45,523 bases of DNA, from IMG/VR virus record IMGVR_UViG_3300008266_000102, positions 1 through 45,523 of that record; one strand, 5' to 3'. Position 1 is the first letter of the stretch. Each line of letters starts with the position of its first letter. The DNA comes from a virus. Below the pieces are notes generated by a model. That model had not been told where the DNA came from, did not search any database, and was given only the letters and a program-made list of their open reading frames with translations. Positions 29,699-38,180 of this stretch are shown one piece after another. The position numbers were made by a program, and so were the translations under genes.

Positions 29699-30804
29699 AT
29701 TTTATCTAAGAATTTTGTAAATTTTTCATAGGGTACAGATACACATATTCTAGAGTAAGAAGACCATATATCTTTATCGTGATAAACAAATTTATCTAAA
29801 CCGACAGCACCAATTTTATTTTGAAATAGAAAATCTTCCGATTTGTTTATAACAGCAAATATTCCTAAAGGCTTTTCAATCTCTCCATAAATTTCTTTAA
29901 CCAACAAGCCTCTATCATATAAATAATTAATATTCATTTCTATGTGTTTTGTTGTTTCATTTCTGAAATCATCCAAAACTTGTCTTCCTCCTTTAGTTTC
30001 TAATATTCTTTCAATAATCAATTGGGGTGGAGATGAAACAGCATTAAATTCATAAAGCAATCTAATGTTTAATTCAGCATTAAAATCTTTATTGTTACAA
30101 AAAATGAAACCCATTCTAAGTCCGGATAATCCTATCCATTTTGAAAAAGATTCAGTTATAATTACATTATCTAAACTTGACAATATATTAAACATTCTAT
30201 CATCAGAAAAAAGTTTTCTATACGGACTATCAAATATAATTATCGCACCTGTTGAGTTTATTTTATAGATACTCTCATAAAGAAAATCATCTTCTAATTT
30301 TATTCCTGTAGGATTATTTGGATCGCAAATAAAAATACAGGACGATTCATTTAATTTTGAAATATCTAAATCATTTAAAGAGTCATAGAATGAAAATTTT
30401 TTATTTCTTATAGTGGCCATTTTTGAGTAAGAACCCCAATAGAATTTTGGAAAATAAATATTTTCTACATTTAAAATTTGAATTGCTAAGTCTATTGCTG
30501 GCATTCCACCGGGAGTAATAGCAATTTTATTTAAAATATCTTCTTCCCTGTATCTGGTAGGAAAATATTCTTTTGCTATGGCCTGTCTAAAAGATTCAAT
30601 TCCTAAATTAGGTGCATACACTTGAAATTCTTTTGAATTATAATTTATTGTAGGATATATACATGATAAATTAATTTCTGTTACTGCATTAACACCACGA
30701 TTAAGCTCCAAATATTCTTTCCCTGAATCCTTAGATGCTTTTTTAACTTTTTGACCAATACCCACTATTGAAGAAAATGTAGCATTTGAGATGTTAATTT
30801 TCAT
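29695..30804 (-). CDS. PLP-dependent aminotransferase, class I/II fold
   Basis: The 369-residue enzyme shows class I/II aminotransferase hallmarks: ITPGGMPAI for the cofactor phosphate, CDPNNPTG (residues 160-167), the cofactor-ring Asp with FDSPY (D192, Y195), and SFSKWIGLSGLRMGF with the Schiff-base Lys222 and a phosphate-binding Arg230. A C-terminal Arg (YSRICVSVP) would bind the substrate carboxylate. Such enzymes transfer amino groups between amino and keto acids, but the substrate cannot be told. They are rare in phages. No biosynthetic partner is adjacent; a lipoprotein gene follows directly. Confidence 0.85.
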   Translation of the reverse strand: MKINISNATFSSIVGIGQKVKKASKDSGKEYLELNRGVNAVTEINLSCIYPTINYNSKEFQVYAPNLGIESFRQAIAKEYFPTRYREEDILNKIAITPGGMPAIDLAIQILNVENIYFPKFYWGSYSKMATIRNKKFSFYDSLNDLDISKLNESSCIFICDPNNPTGIKLEDDFLYESIYKINSTGAIIIFDSPYRKLFSDDRMFNILSSLDNVIITESFSKWIGLSGLRMGFIFCNNKDFNAELNIRLLYEFNAVSSPPQLIIERILETKGGRQVLDDFRNETTKHIEMNINYLYDRGLLVKEIYGEIEKPLGIFAVINKSEDFLFQNKIGAVGLDKFVYHDKDIWSSYSRICVSVPYEKFTKFLDKI

Positions 30805-30918
30805 AATTTTATGAAATCATATGTTAATGAAACAAAGATATAAAAATATTTTAAAATTTAAAAAATTAAATTTATAAAAAGTGTGCTATATTTATACAAA
30901 ATTTAAAAATTTATAAAA

Positions 30919-31965
30919 ATGAAAAAAATTTTTTCTACTATCTTACTCGTCTTTATTATGAGTATTAATTTATTGGCTCAAAACCATAACAATGTAAAAA
31001 TTTTACCAAAACAAGATACGGTTTGTTTTGGGACTACAGCAAGTCTTTGGACTGCCGGAAACAGTTTTATCCCCATCAGTTATTTTTGGAGTAATGGAGA
31101 AACTACACCTACTATTTCAATTAATTCTAGTGGTACATATACTTTAACGGTTACAGGTTATTTAGGTCAGTCAAATCAACAAGTAATTATTAATAAATCA
31201 AAAAATTTTATAGTTCTAGATAAACCTAAAATAAACCCTTTGACACCTATTTGGGTTTGTAAATTTGATACTGTTAAACTTGAAGCAGATGCAGGATATA
31301 ATAATTACTTATGGATGAATGGAACAACAAATCAAATATTCAGTAGACAAATGACTGGATCTGGTGGTGGTCCTATATTAGATACAGTTTCAGTTTGGTA
31401 TACTGCATCTATTAACAATCTTTGTCAAGTAAATTCTGATACTGTTGTCATAAGAGGAATTAGATTGCCAAATGGTGTTGGTGTAAATTATGAAGGAAGA
31501 ACAAATTTAAATTTGAGTGATTCTGTTCCAGCTGGTTTGGTATTAACTTACATATATCCTCCCCAGTATGAAATGGAATTTACAAAAGTAAATGATCCTA
31601 ATTACGTTGTGACTTGGATTACCCCAACAACCTCGAGAAAGGCACCTTTAAATATTTTGGATCCGGGTAACAATTACTATGTTAGAACTAGACCAATAAT
31701 TAATGGTATAACATATTGCTGGGGTAGTAATTCTTTAATTGGTATTTTACCTAGTCCATCCAATAGAATTTCATTAGATAATGTTGATAACGATAATTCA
31801 ATAAAAAACTTTCAATTTTATGATTTAAGTGGAAGGCTGATTTTTGAAAAACAAGATTTTCAATTTAATGATCAATGGTTAAATGATTATCCTAATCAAA
31901 CTTTTATTGTAATTGATAAAAACAATATTCAAGGAGGATATAAATTAAAAATGAATTTAAGATAA
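30919..31965 (+). CDS. Secreted protein with Ig/PKD-like repeats and T9SS-type C-terminus
   Basis: The 348-residue product has a signal peptide (KKIFSTILLVFIMSINLLAQ) and repeated beta domains. These include the PKD/Ig-like pattern YFWSNGETTPTISINSSGTY and ILDPGNNYYVRTRP. The last 70 residues (FQFYDLSGRLIFEKQDFQF, then IQGGYKLKMNLR) resemble the type-A sorting domain of the type IX secretion system: a DLSGR motif followed by a terminal strand. It should therefore be carried across the outer membrane by the host T9SS and attached to the surface or released. The gene is monocistronic, with a rightward promoter region and its own terminator. Confidence 0.82.
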   Translation: MKKIFSTILLVFIMSINLLAQNHNNVKILPKQDTVCFGTTASLWTAGNSFIPISYFWSNGETTPTISINSSGTYTLTVTGYLGQSNQQVIINKSKNFIVLDKPKINPLTPIWVCKFDTVKLEADAGYNNYLWMNGTTNQIFSRQMTGSGGGPILDTVSVWYTASINNLCQVNSDTVVIRGIRLPNGVGVNYEGRTNLNLSDSVPAGLVLTYIYPPQYEMEFTKVNDPNYVVTWITPTTSRKAPLNILDPGNNYYVRTRPIINGITYCWGSNSLIGILPSPSNRISLDNVDNDNSIKNFQFYDLSGRLIFEKQDFQFNDQWLNDYPNQTFIVIDKNNIQGGYKLKMNLR

Positions 31966-31986
31966 AAAAAATTATTATTAATGTAG

Positions 31987-32014
31987 AAAGGCATCTTAAT
32001 GATGCCTTTTTAAT
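31987..32014. terminator. Bidirectional terminator
   Basis: AAAGGCATC pairs with GATGCCTTT around TTAAT, followed by Ts on the plus strand and preceded by As that read as Ts on the minus strand side. It ends the T9SS-type gene and the convergent P-loop gene (stop at 32010). Confidence 0.85.
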
Positions 32015-32648
32015 TTTTAATAAATTCTCCTTTTAATTCAGTTAATTCTCTTTCTATGTCTGGAAAATAACTTACATTTTCTAAATTAAATATTCTTTCG
32101 TTATAGAAAAATTTATCATGAATAATTTTAGTTTCAGGATCAGTCAAATAATTATAGTAAAGATCCCAAATTTCATTGTGTAATTGAGCTGATGTTTTTA
32201 TTTTTAAATCATTTATCTCAATTAATAATTGATTTTTAGACATATACTCTTCAACTATTAAAATCCTTTTATCTTTCTTTACTTGAGTAACAAAGTCTAA
32301 AACATTTTTATCATATAGTTTACTGGGTGTTGAAAAACAATAAATTTTCTCCACATTAGCTGCATGTATATTAATATCTATTTCACTTCTAAATTCAGTA
32401 TTTGTTAGAAGATAATCATCGAAAATCACTATTTTGAAACTTCTACCCATTATTTTTGAGCTAAAATTTTCATAGTGAAAAATCCTATCCAAAAACTTAT
32501 CAGGAATTACCTTTTTATCTAAAATATTTTTTATTTGTTTATTATCATAAACAATTAAGAGGCTATTATCTGGATCTTTCATAAACTCATAAATTGCCAA
32601 ATGAGTTTTTCCAGATTGTCTATTGCTTATAAAAAAATATTTTTTCAT
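32010..32648 (-). CDS. P-loop NTPase, possible terminase-like or packaging ATPase fragment
   Basis: The 212-residue protein has a Walker A at the start (SNRQSGKTHLA, with Ser for the first Gly) and a Walker B in KIVIFDDYLL. An STPSK-type sensor follows. The RQSGKTH form occurs in phage packaging ATPases, but the protein is far too short for a large terminase, so it may be a small related ATPase. It lies in an operon with HAD and metalloprotease genes. Confidence 0.68.
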   Translation of the reverse strand: MKKYFFISNRQSGKTHLAIYEFMKDPDNSLLIVYDNKQIKNILDKKVIPDKFLDRIFHYENFSSKIMGRSFKIVIFDDYLLTNTEFRSEIDINIHAANVEKIYCFSTPSKLYDKNVLDFVTQVKKDKRILIVEEYMSKNQLLIEINDLKIKTSAQLHNEIWDLYYNYLTDPETKIIHDKFFYNERIFNLENVSYFPDIERELTELKGEFIKN

Positions 32649-32652
32649 TTTT

Positions 32653-33213
32653 TTAATTACGTGTCAAAAAATCAATTATTTTATTCTTGATACTGCATTG
32701 TTTTATGCCTTCATTGTATTTTGAAGTCCAAACAAAATTTTCTAAACCCCAATCTCTTACTTCGATTATTTCAGATTTTTTATTAGATAAGAACTTTCTT
32801 AAATCCATATCATCAACTGCAACCCAATTCTTAATTATTGGATTAGAATTTAAATATTGAATTATTTCAAGACTTCTTGTTTGTTCGGACTCAAATTTTG
32901 ATTGCCAATTAAAATTATCTGGTATTTCTAATCCGTCGATGGTTGTGTAATCAAAAGGTAATTTTAAAATGCCTCTTTTTAAGTACAATTCTTGCATGAG
33001 ATCTATTTTGCAATGAAATCTCCAGTCTGAACTAATTACAATCTCACAATTTGTTTTCTCTATTATTTCATTTAAAATTTTAATTGATTTTTTATCGAAT
33101 TTATCAAAATATTTATCAATTTCTAATGAACCTTCACTTCTTCTACCCCATTGATCGGGAAGACAAATTACTCCATCATGATCTAAAAATAGTACATTTA
33201 TCTTTTCACCCAT
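32653..33213 (-). CDS. HAD-family phosphatase (Swiss Army Knife RNA-repair-type HAD)
   Basis: The start is placed at MGEKINVLFLDHDGV; ten Lys/Arg-rich residues upstream lie within the neighbouring gene. The HAD motif I (FLDHDGV, D11 and D13), SSDWR with its Ser, and the DD pair near VAVDDMD are in place. The spacing resembles the HAD domain of Swiss Army Knife RNA-repair proteins (PF18143). That class removes phosphates from RNA ends or nucleotides. It overlaps the upstream HExxH gene by 16 nt. Confidence 0.75.
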   Translation of the reverse strand: MGEKINVLFLDHDGVICLPDQWGRRSEGSLEIDKYFDKFDKKSIKILNEIIEKTNCEIVISSDWRFHCKIDLMQELYLKRGILKLPFDYTTIDGLEIPDNFNWQSKFESEQTRSLEIIQYLNSNPIIKNWVAVDDMDLRKFLSNKKSEIIEVRDWGLENFVWTSKYNEGIKQCSIKNKIIDFLTRN

Positions 33214-33617
33214 TTTAATTCTTTTTTTAGATCGTTGTAACAATCTTTTTTTCTTTCCTGTGCTATTCTTTCAGCTTCAGCCTCATATGGGTGGTCATAA
33301 TAATTTCTATGTCTAGGTAATTTTATTTCTATCTCTTCATATTTTGAAAAATCTTGTTGAAAATGTATATATTCATGAATTATAGTAACAACCAAATCAA
33401 GATGATTCTTGATCTTATTTGGATTTATAAAAATGCAATTTTTTTCTATATCAAAAACACCAACAAAATAATTTAAGTTGGATTGAAATCTTATTTGAAG
33501 ACTCCTTATTGAAAAGTACTTTGACCTTCCTATGTTTTTTTTACACCAGCCAAGAATTGCGATTAAATCTTTTCTTGTTATTTGCTTTCCATTTTCCAGA
33601 CTATATTTTTTTGACAT
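33198..33617 (-). CDS. Zinc metalloprotease-like protein (HExxH)
   Basis: The 139-residue protein has HEYIH at residues 81-85, with an acidic third ligand likely in DHPYEAEAERIA. N-terminal helices precede a small beta sheet (FDIEKNCIFINPNKI), as in SprT- or IrrE-like minimal gluzincins. Partners or substrates are unknown. It is the first gene of a short run with the HAD phosphatase and P-loop genes. Confidence 0.78.
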   Translation of the reverse strand: MSKKYSLENGKQITRKDLIAILGWCKKNIGRSKYFSIRSLQIRFQSNLNYFVGVFDIEKNCIFINPNKIKNHLDLVVTIIHEYIHFQQDFSKYEEIEIKLPRHRNYYDHPYEAEAERIAQERKKDCYNDLKKELKWVKR

Positions 33618-33628
33618 TTTAATTAAAA

Positions 33629-33871
33629 TTATTTACTGTTGTTTTCGAGTATAATACTCTCGATTATTTTTTTAATAAATAATAATCCATTTTTTTCTTT
33701 CTCAACAATTTTACAAAATTCTAATAAATTAATCAAATTATTGTTATAATCTCTTTTTATTTCATTAATGATAGAACTCCTTAATTGTTCTTTGAGTGGA
33801 GTTGAATTGAGGCCAAATGTTTTAAAATTATCATCTAATAATTTTTCAATTTTAAATTCTAAATTTTTCAT
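33629..33871 (-). CDS. Hypothetical helical protein, 80 aa
   Basis: A Lys/Asn/Ile-rich helical orphan (MKNLEFKIEKLLDDNFKTFG). Its start overlaps the stop of the lipoprotein gene upstream (ATGA-type). No recognised motif. Confidence 0.62.
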   Translation of the reverse strand: MKNLEFKIEKLLDDNFKTFGLNSTPLKEQLRSSIINEIKRDYNNNLINLLEFCKIVEKEKNGLLFIKKIIESIILENNSK

Positions 33872-34086
33872 CTTAATTTATTACAACGACAGTGTCCTGC
33901 GTGGGTTAAACTGATATTATTTTTACTTTTAAGTATTATATAAGTATGGTTTTTGTAAACCCATTCATAAGTAGATATCTTTTCATAATAGCCATCAATG
34001 TTTATTTCCTGATTTATACTTTTAACATTGGGCTCTTTACACCCGAAACAACTAAGGATAAAAATAAAAGATAATATTTTTTTCAT
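33868..34086 (-). CDS. Small lipoprotein with HCRC tail
   Basis: The signal peptide ends at FGC, so a 55-residue lipoprotein is expected. The C-terminus (YKNHTYIILKSK, then THAGHCRCN) resembles a family of short phage/Bacteroidetes proteins that end in a His and Cys pair. It may bind a metal. Function unknown. Confidence 0.7.
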   Translation of the reverse strand: MKKILSFIFILSCFGCKEPNVKSINQEINIDGYYEKISTYEWVYKNHTYIILKSKNNISLTHAGHCRCNKLR

Positions 34087-34114
34087 TTTTTAAAAGTGAA
34101 TTGAAGAAATATAA

Positions 34115-34140
34115 AAACCGGTTTTATAAAAAACCGGTTT
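34115..34140 (-). terminator. Terminator/palindromic hairpin
   Basis: On the minus strand AAACCGGTTTT pairs with AAAACCGGTTT around a TTAT-type loop and is followed by TTTTTAT. It would end the transcript of the cysteine-rich gene at 34179-34379. Each arm contains a palindromic ACCGGT. Confidence 0.75.
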
Positions 34141-34178
34141 GTGAATTTTGTTTTTTAAATTAATATTACAAAATAACG

Positions 34179-34379
34179 TTAACAAGTTCCATCACACTTT
34201 CCAGATTCTCTACAGTATTCAGAACAATGACCTGTTATATCACCTCTAGTGTTTATGTATTCAGAACATTTACAACAAACATTATTGTAAATCCTGTTAA
34301 ACTTTTTAGAAACTTTATCAGCAGGAAATTTTTGTTCGCAACACTCACATTTAACAGAGTTAATCTCTTTGTTTTCCAT
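34179..34379 (-). CDS. Cysteine-rich small protein, probable zinc binder
   Basis: The 66-residue product has twelve cysteines in CxxC-type pairs (CECCEQKF, VCCKCSE, HCSEYCRESGKCDGTC). Such density is typical of a small zinc-finger or metallothionein-like protein. No close family can be named. It is monocistronic between a gene-free stretch and a terminator. Confidence 0.72.
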   Translation of the reverse strand: MENKEINSVKCECCEQKFPADKVSKKFNRIYNNVCCKCSEYINTRGDITGHCSEYCRESGKCDGTC

Positions 34380-34530
34380 TTTTAGATTTAATTAATTTTA
34401 TTAGTTCTGATTTTAGTTTTTTTTATAATGATAATATGTTTACAAAACGAAAATATTGAAAAAAAATAGTTATTGATATCAAACCAAGATCAAATTTATT
34501 AACAATCAAATGTTAATTAATTTAAGAAGA

Positions 34531-34773
34531 CTAAAGATTTTGTTTTGATCTTTGAGCATTCTCAATAATTTCTTGTTTTTTATCTTCCATCTCTTGTTTG
34601 ATTTTATCAACTTCAGGAAATAAACTTTCTTCAATTTTGAAAGCTAAGTTAGCTAATTCGTCTAATTGCTCATCAGTTAAGTTATCAACATTATCCTCTA
34701 AAAATTTTATTCTATCATCTATCCTTTTTTGTAATTCGATAGCATTTTTTAATTTTTCTTCAAGATTATCCAT
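34531..34773 (-). CDS. Coiled-coil protein, 80 aa
   Basis: An almost completely helical, charged protein (MDNLEEKLKNAIELQKRIDD) with strong heptads and a Glu/Lys-rich second helix. It may self-assemble or bind a partner. It starts 5 nt after the stop of the 182-residue gene. Confidence 0.66.
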   Translation of the reverse strand: MDNLEEKLKNAIELQKRIDDRIKFLEDNVDNLTDEQLDELANLAFKIEESLFPEVDKIKQEMEDKKQEIIENAQRSKQNL

Positions 34774-34777
34774 AATG

Positions 34778-35326
34778 TTATTTTTTTATATTAAAGTGAA
34801 ATTTAAAATTATTTTTATTATTTAGAAATTTAAAGAGTTTTTCATAACCATAAAACAACATGTAAACTTTAAATTGATTAATTAATTTGCTAGGCTTACT
34901 TTTTTTATTTCCACCTAATATATTAAACCAATAATTTAGAAACATTCTAAGATTTCTTTTTGAAATCATCCCGGATTCAGCCAAGATGATAAATTCAGTT
35001 AACTTATCAAAATATTCATCAAATGAATTTCTTAAGAAAATTTCAGTTTTATCAAATTTGTGCTTTATATCATGTGTTTGTAATGCTTCAAATAAAATAT
35101 CATCATCTATTAAATAATTTTCTTGACCGTCATTTATTTTTATTTTATTCCAATCAAGAACTAATTGAATGTTCTTGGTATTTGTATCATTAAAAAAAAC
35201 CTCAAGTCTGTCAATCAAAAATTTATTTTTTTCCCAATTTAATTTATTTGAGTATTCATAAACCCATTTAATGCTAGTGATGATAGCTGTTATGTATAAA
35301 AAATTATCTTTAATAAATTCTATCAT
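34778..35326 (-). CDS. Membrane-associated helical protein, 182 aa
   Basis: The N-terminus has one hydrophobic segment (FLYITAIITSIKWVYEY). The rest is helical and basic, ending in KFKFH-type sequences. No enzyme motif. Its start overlaps the upstream KAHC-motif gene stop. Confidence 0.6.
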   Translation of the reverse strand: MIEFIKDNFLYITAIITSIKWVYEYSNKLNWEKNKFLIDRLEVFFNDTNTKNIQLVLDWNKIKINDGQENYLIDDDILFEALQTHDIKHKFDKTEIFLRNSFDEYFDKLTEFIILAESGMISKRNLRMFLNYWFNILGGNKKSKPSKLINQFKVYMLFYGYEKLFKFLNNKNNFKFHFNIKK

Positions 35327-35538
35327 TTAAATGGTGATTTGGATTTTGTTTCTTCACCTCTTTGTCTTTTTTTTCTTGCAGCACAATGTGCTTTCTGGGA
35401 AAAACCTTTTGGATTTGAACAATTTATTGTTTTCTTATAATTTTTAGACCATTTTTCATCTAAAATATCTTCTTCATTTTTAAAAACAATAGATATTTGA
35501 TCTCTCACTATTTGCAATAAATCTAAATTATTTTCCAT
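35323..35538 (-). CDS. Small basic phage protein with NPKGFSQKAHC motif
   Basis: The 71-residue product has the motif KWSKNYKKTINCSNPKGFSQ, then KAHCAARKKR, which I recall from many marine and T4-like phage proteins. The C-terminus is strongly basic. This points to nucleic-acid binding or virion association. Confidence 0.75.
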   Translation of the reverse strand: MENNLDLLQIVRDQISIVFKNEEDILDEKWSKNYKKTINCSNPKGFSQKAHCAARKKRQRGEETKSKSPFK

Positions 35539-35563
35539 GATAATAAATATATCTATAAAAACA

Positions 35564-36271
35564 TTAATTTTCTAAAGCTTTTATCAAATTTTCAGTGTTG
35601 TCGACATTTATTATTTCATCAAAACCTTCATCAGATGTTACTTCACGATAAGAAGCAAACATTTTATCAAATACTTCTGGACCTATTGTTTTTGATTTTC
35701 CCTCTGATTTAGCAATTTCAGCTCTCTTAGCAGCAACTCTTTTAATTAATTCTTCTATACCTTCAAAATTAAAAACAACTGCTATTTTTTTATATTCGCT
35801 CTCTCTTCCAGAAATTGCATCAAGAGCTCTCTTTCTAGAATTTGCATTCATGTTAGTCATGTCAACTACAATATTATCTTGACCCTTTGCTTTTTGAACC
35901 CTACTACTAAATATATTTTGAACTTTATTATTAGCTTCTAGAACTTTTGAATATGAAAGTGGTTGCCACGTCATAAATGACGGTGATTTTACTACTTCGC
36001 CATATTTTGAATTAAAATCACCTAGTGAAGAACCTACGGGCGGTGACATAAACATATCGTCATAAGTCCAACCATATTGAGATGCAACACTTTCAGCGAT
36101 GTCATCTCTATTTATGATAAAAGGACTAACATCACTAAAAAAATTATTAATCCAAGTGGATTTACCGACAGAAGGGGGACCTATAAGTACAAATATTTTT
36201 TTTGTTTTAATGGTTTCATCGTCGTTTGACAAACCAGCAAGTTCTTTCATTCTTTTTAATTCTTCTTTCAT
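35564..36271 (-). CDS. Polynucleotide-kinase-like P-loop protein
   Basis: The 235-residue protein starts with the peptide MKEELKRMKELAGL, a leader I recall from large-phage proteins. A Walker A follows (GPPSVGKST, residues 31-39), then an INRDD acidic motif, VVDMTN, and an Arg-rich lid (RVAAKRAEI). This is the layout of the AAA_33/polynucleotide kinase family, which phosphorylates the 5' end of RNA or DNA or related substrates. With the cREC and HAD proteins it could take part in RNA-end repair. The leader could also mean that it is virion-packaged. Confidence 0.78.
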   Translation of the reverse strand: MKEELKRMKELAGLSNDDETIKTKKIFVLIGPPSVGKSTWINNFFSDVSPFIINRDDIAESVASQYGWTYDDMFMSPPVGSSLGDFNSKYGEVVKSPSFMTWQPLSYSKVLEANNKVQNIFSSRVQKAKGQDNIVVDMTNMNANSRKRALDAISGRESEYKKIAVVFNFEGIEELIKRVAAKRAEIAKSEGKSKTIGPEVFDKMFASYREVTSDEGFDEIINVDNTENLIKALEN

Positions 36272-36295
36272 AATTATATTTTATAATAAATAGTT

Positions 36296-36493
36296 TCATT
36301 TACTTTCAGGCTTCCAATTTAAAGACCATTTTGCTGAAGTGCTAAAAACATAATCATATTTTTCTTTTTCCAGATCTTTTATAATTGATTCTGCCCTTCC
36401 AAGAATCTGTTGAAGAGTGTCTATTACGACTAGCATTTCTGTTCTCTCTGTACTGAGATTTTTAATTTCTTTTCTTAATTCTTTTTCTTCCAT
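36296..36493 (-). CDS. Small helical protein, 65 aa
   Basis: A charged coiled-coil-like orphan (MEEKELRKEIKNLSTERTEM), lying directly upstream of the kinase-like gene and probably co-transcribed with it. No recognised family. Confidence 0.6.
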   Translation of the reverse strand: MEEKELRKEIKNLSTERTEMLVVIDTLQQILGRAESIIKDLEKEKYDYVFSTSAKWSLNWKPESK

Positions 36494-36590
36494 TTTATAA
36501 TTTTTTATAAAATTAACTAAAATTAACTTAATTTATAGTTTTTTTAAAAAAGATTCATTAAATTTGGATTTAATATGAATAATTATATGT

Positions 36591-36986
36591 ATGGTCAACT
36601 ATAACTCTATAGATTATTATGAAAATTTTGATAAAAATATCAGAGTTTCTGACTGTGAATCAATATTATTAAAAAGATTACCTGACAACACGGTTATGAT
36701 TTCCTATTTAGACGCACTTGTAGGATCAACCACCAAACTAGCATTCTACAATTCTGGAAGATGGTCTGGGTATAATTCTGTAAACTTCAATAAGTTATTT
36801 GTGCTATTCAGAAGACACAAAAACCTGAAACCTAATTTAATTAGATTTCTTACACCAAACGATCATTTGCCCGAAATAAAAAGATTCGAGAGAGTGATAG
36901 TTTGTTTCAGAAAAAGATTCCATATTACAATTAGAAAAACAAAGAAAAATTTAGATAATCTAGATATCCTTAATAAGTTTACCTAG
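36591..36986 (+). CDS. Hypothetical basic protein, 131 aa
   Basis: A plus-strand orphan (MVNYNSIDYYENFDKNIRVS) with a basic C-terminal half (RVIVCFRKRFHITIRKTKK). It is divergent from 36296-36493 and convergent with 37008-37574. No recognised family; its charge may indicate RNA or DNA binding. Confidence 0.6.
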   Translation: MVNYNSIDYYENFDKNIRVSDCESILLKRLPDNTVMISYLDALVGSTTKLAFYNSGRWSGYNSVNFNKLFVLFRRHKNLKPNLIRFLTPNDHLPEIKRFERVIVCFRKRFHITIRKTKKNLDNLDILNKFT

Positions 36987-37007
36987 CTGCTTTTTTATAG
37001 ATGTGTA

Positions 37008-37574
37008 TTAAAAAGGATAAATCATTACTTTTCCACTCTTTAATATAACTTTTGTTTTTCCTTCACCCCATGCTACATTTTGATATTCTTCAGGATTTGT
37101 GAACTCATCTTTACACAGAACATAACAGTCACCTTTACTAGATAATATTTTGTTTAAGAAAAAATGTCTATCATCATCAAAAATATCAAAACACTTTTTT
37201 TGCTCAACTTTATAATTCAAATGAGAATCTTTTTCTGTTAGTGCTATTTGATCCGGTGTGGCTACTATCATTTTTACATTTTCAATTTCATGGCCAAGTA
37301 AATCATCAAAATTTGCAGCAACAGGCTCACTACCGTTGTTGAAATCGAACAGAAATAAACTGTCTACTTCAGATTCAAAATTATCATACTCATCAACTAG
37401 GTACGGTAAAACAGGTTGGTGTTGATTGGATTTATTTGAAAGGTCTAAAGCTTCTGTCAACCTATAATAGTCAGTTGGATTTTCCCCATCTCTATTAGGA
37501 TAACAAATCATTCCCGGTAATAATTTCTCAGGATGGTCTTTTACAAAAACCAATTTAACTTTTTTTAAAATCAT
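37008..37574 (-). CDS. Hypothetical protein, 188 aa
   Basis: A mixed alpha/beta protein (MILKKVKLVFVKDHPEKLLP) with acidic and aromatic segments (SEVDSLFLFDFNNGSEPV) and a basic C-terminus. No motif recognised. It follows the 37577-37858 gene by 2 nt. Confidence 0.66.
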   Translation of the reverse strand: MILKKVKLVFVKDHPEKLLPGMICYPNRDGENPTDYYRLTEALDLSNKSNQHQPVLPYLVDEYDNFESEVDSLFLFDFNNGSEPVAANFDDLLGHEIENVKMIVATPDQIALTEKDSHLNYKVEQKKCFDIFDDDRHFFLNKILSSKGDCYVLCKDEFTNPEEYQNVAWGEGKTKVILKSGKVMIYPF

Positions 37575-37576
37575 AA

Positions 37577-37858
37577 TTACATTTCTTTCATAAATTCTTC
37601 GTTGAAATAATCATCAAAATTGTTATAAGTCAATGTTTCGTTATTGAAAATATCGTCCCATACTTTACTAGCTGTTAAGTATCTTTCCTGACCAATCAAA
37701 AAATCAAACATTAAATCAATTGTTCCAACTTCATTAAGCAATACTTCTGTAGTATCGCCATCTAAATTGAGATATTTTAATTTCTCAACTATCTCTTCAA
37801 ATATTTTTGCTTTTTCTTCACAGTCTAATTGCGGTGATAAGTTAAGGTATTTGCTCAT
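37577..37858 (-). CDS. Hypothetical acidic protein, 93 aa
   Basis: The start is placed at MSKYLNLSPQLDCEEKAKIF, because the longer frame to 37939 would overlap the upstream gene by 74 nt and encode an odd hydrophobic leader. The product is helical and acidic (NNFDDYFNEEFMKEM). No family recognised. The start is preceded by an AT motif TATAAATATATT. Confidence 0.62.
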   Translation of the reverse strand: MSKYLNLSPQLDCEEKAKIFEEIVEKLKYLNLDGDTTEVLLNEVGTIDLMFDFLIGQERYLTASKVWDDIFNNETLTYNNFDDYFNEEFMKEM

Positions 37859-37865
37859 AATATAT

Positions 37866-38180
37866 TTATATTTTATATTCTCTAATTTTTTTGCCACAAT
37901 CATTGCATTTATCGCTGTAAAAATCATAATGAGAGTCATTTCCAGTTAAAATGTCTTCAGTTATTGATGTGTGTTCGCAATGAACGTATTTTTCTAATTC
38001 ATAAATTTCTTGAACCAGAACATCTTTGATTAGTCTAGCTTTACTAGACAACTGATAGAGATCAAAATCATCAATGTGGAATTCCTGATCACATATATCC
38101 ATTATTTGATCCAGTTTATTAATTTTGACCTTATACTGTAATTTTTTAATAGATAATAATTCTAAATCTTCCTTTGCCAT
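37866..38180 (-). CDS. Protein with C-terminal zinc ribbon, 104 aa
   Basis: The N-terminal two thirds are helical. The C-terminus has CEHT and CNDCGKKIRE, giving a Cys/His pair and a Cys pair suitable for one zinc. Similar ribbons occur in nucleic-acid-binding phage proteins. No specific family recognised. Confidence 0.68.
   Translation of the reverse strand: MAKEDLELLSIKKLQYKVKINKLDQIMDICDQEFHIDDFDLYQLSSKARLIKDVLVQEIYELEKYVHCEHTSITEDILTGNDSHYDFYSDKCNDCGKKIREYKI

Noticed and set aside
37866-37939. Long N-terminal extension of the 37577 gene overlapping its upstream neighbour
   Set aside because: The extension is low-complexity hydrophobic sequence; starting at the internal Met removes the 74-nt overlap.
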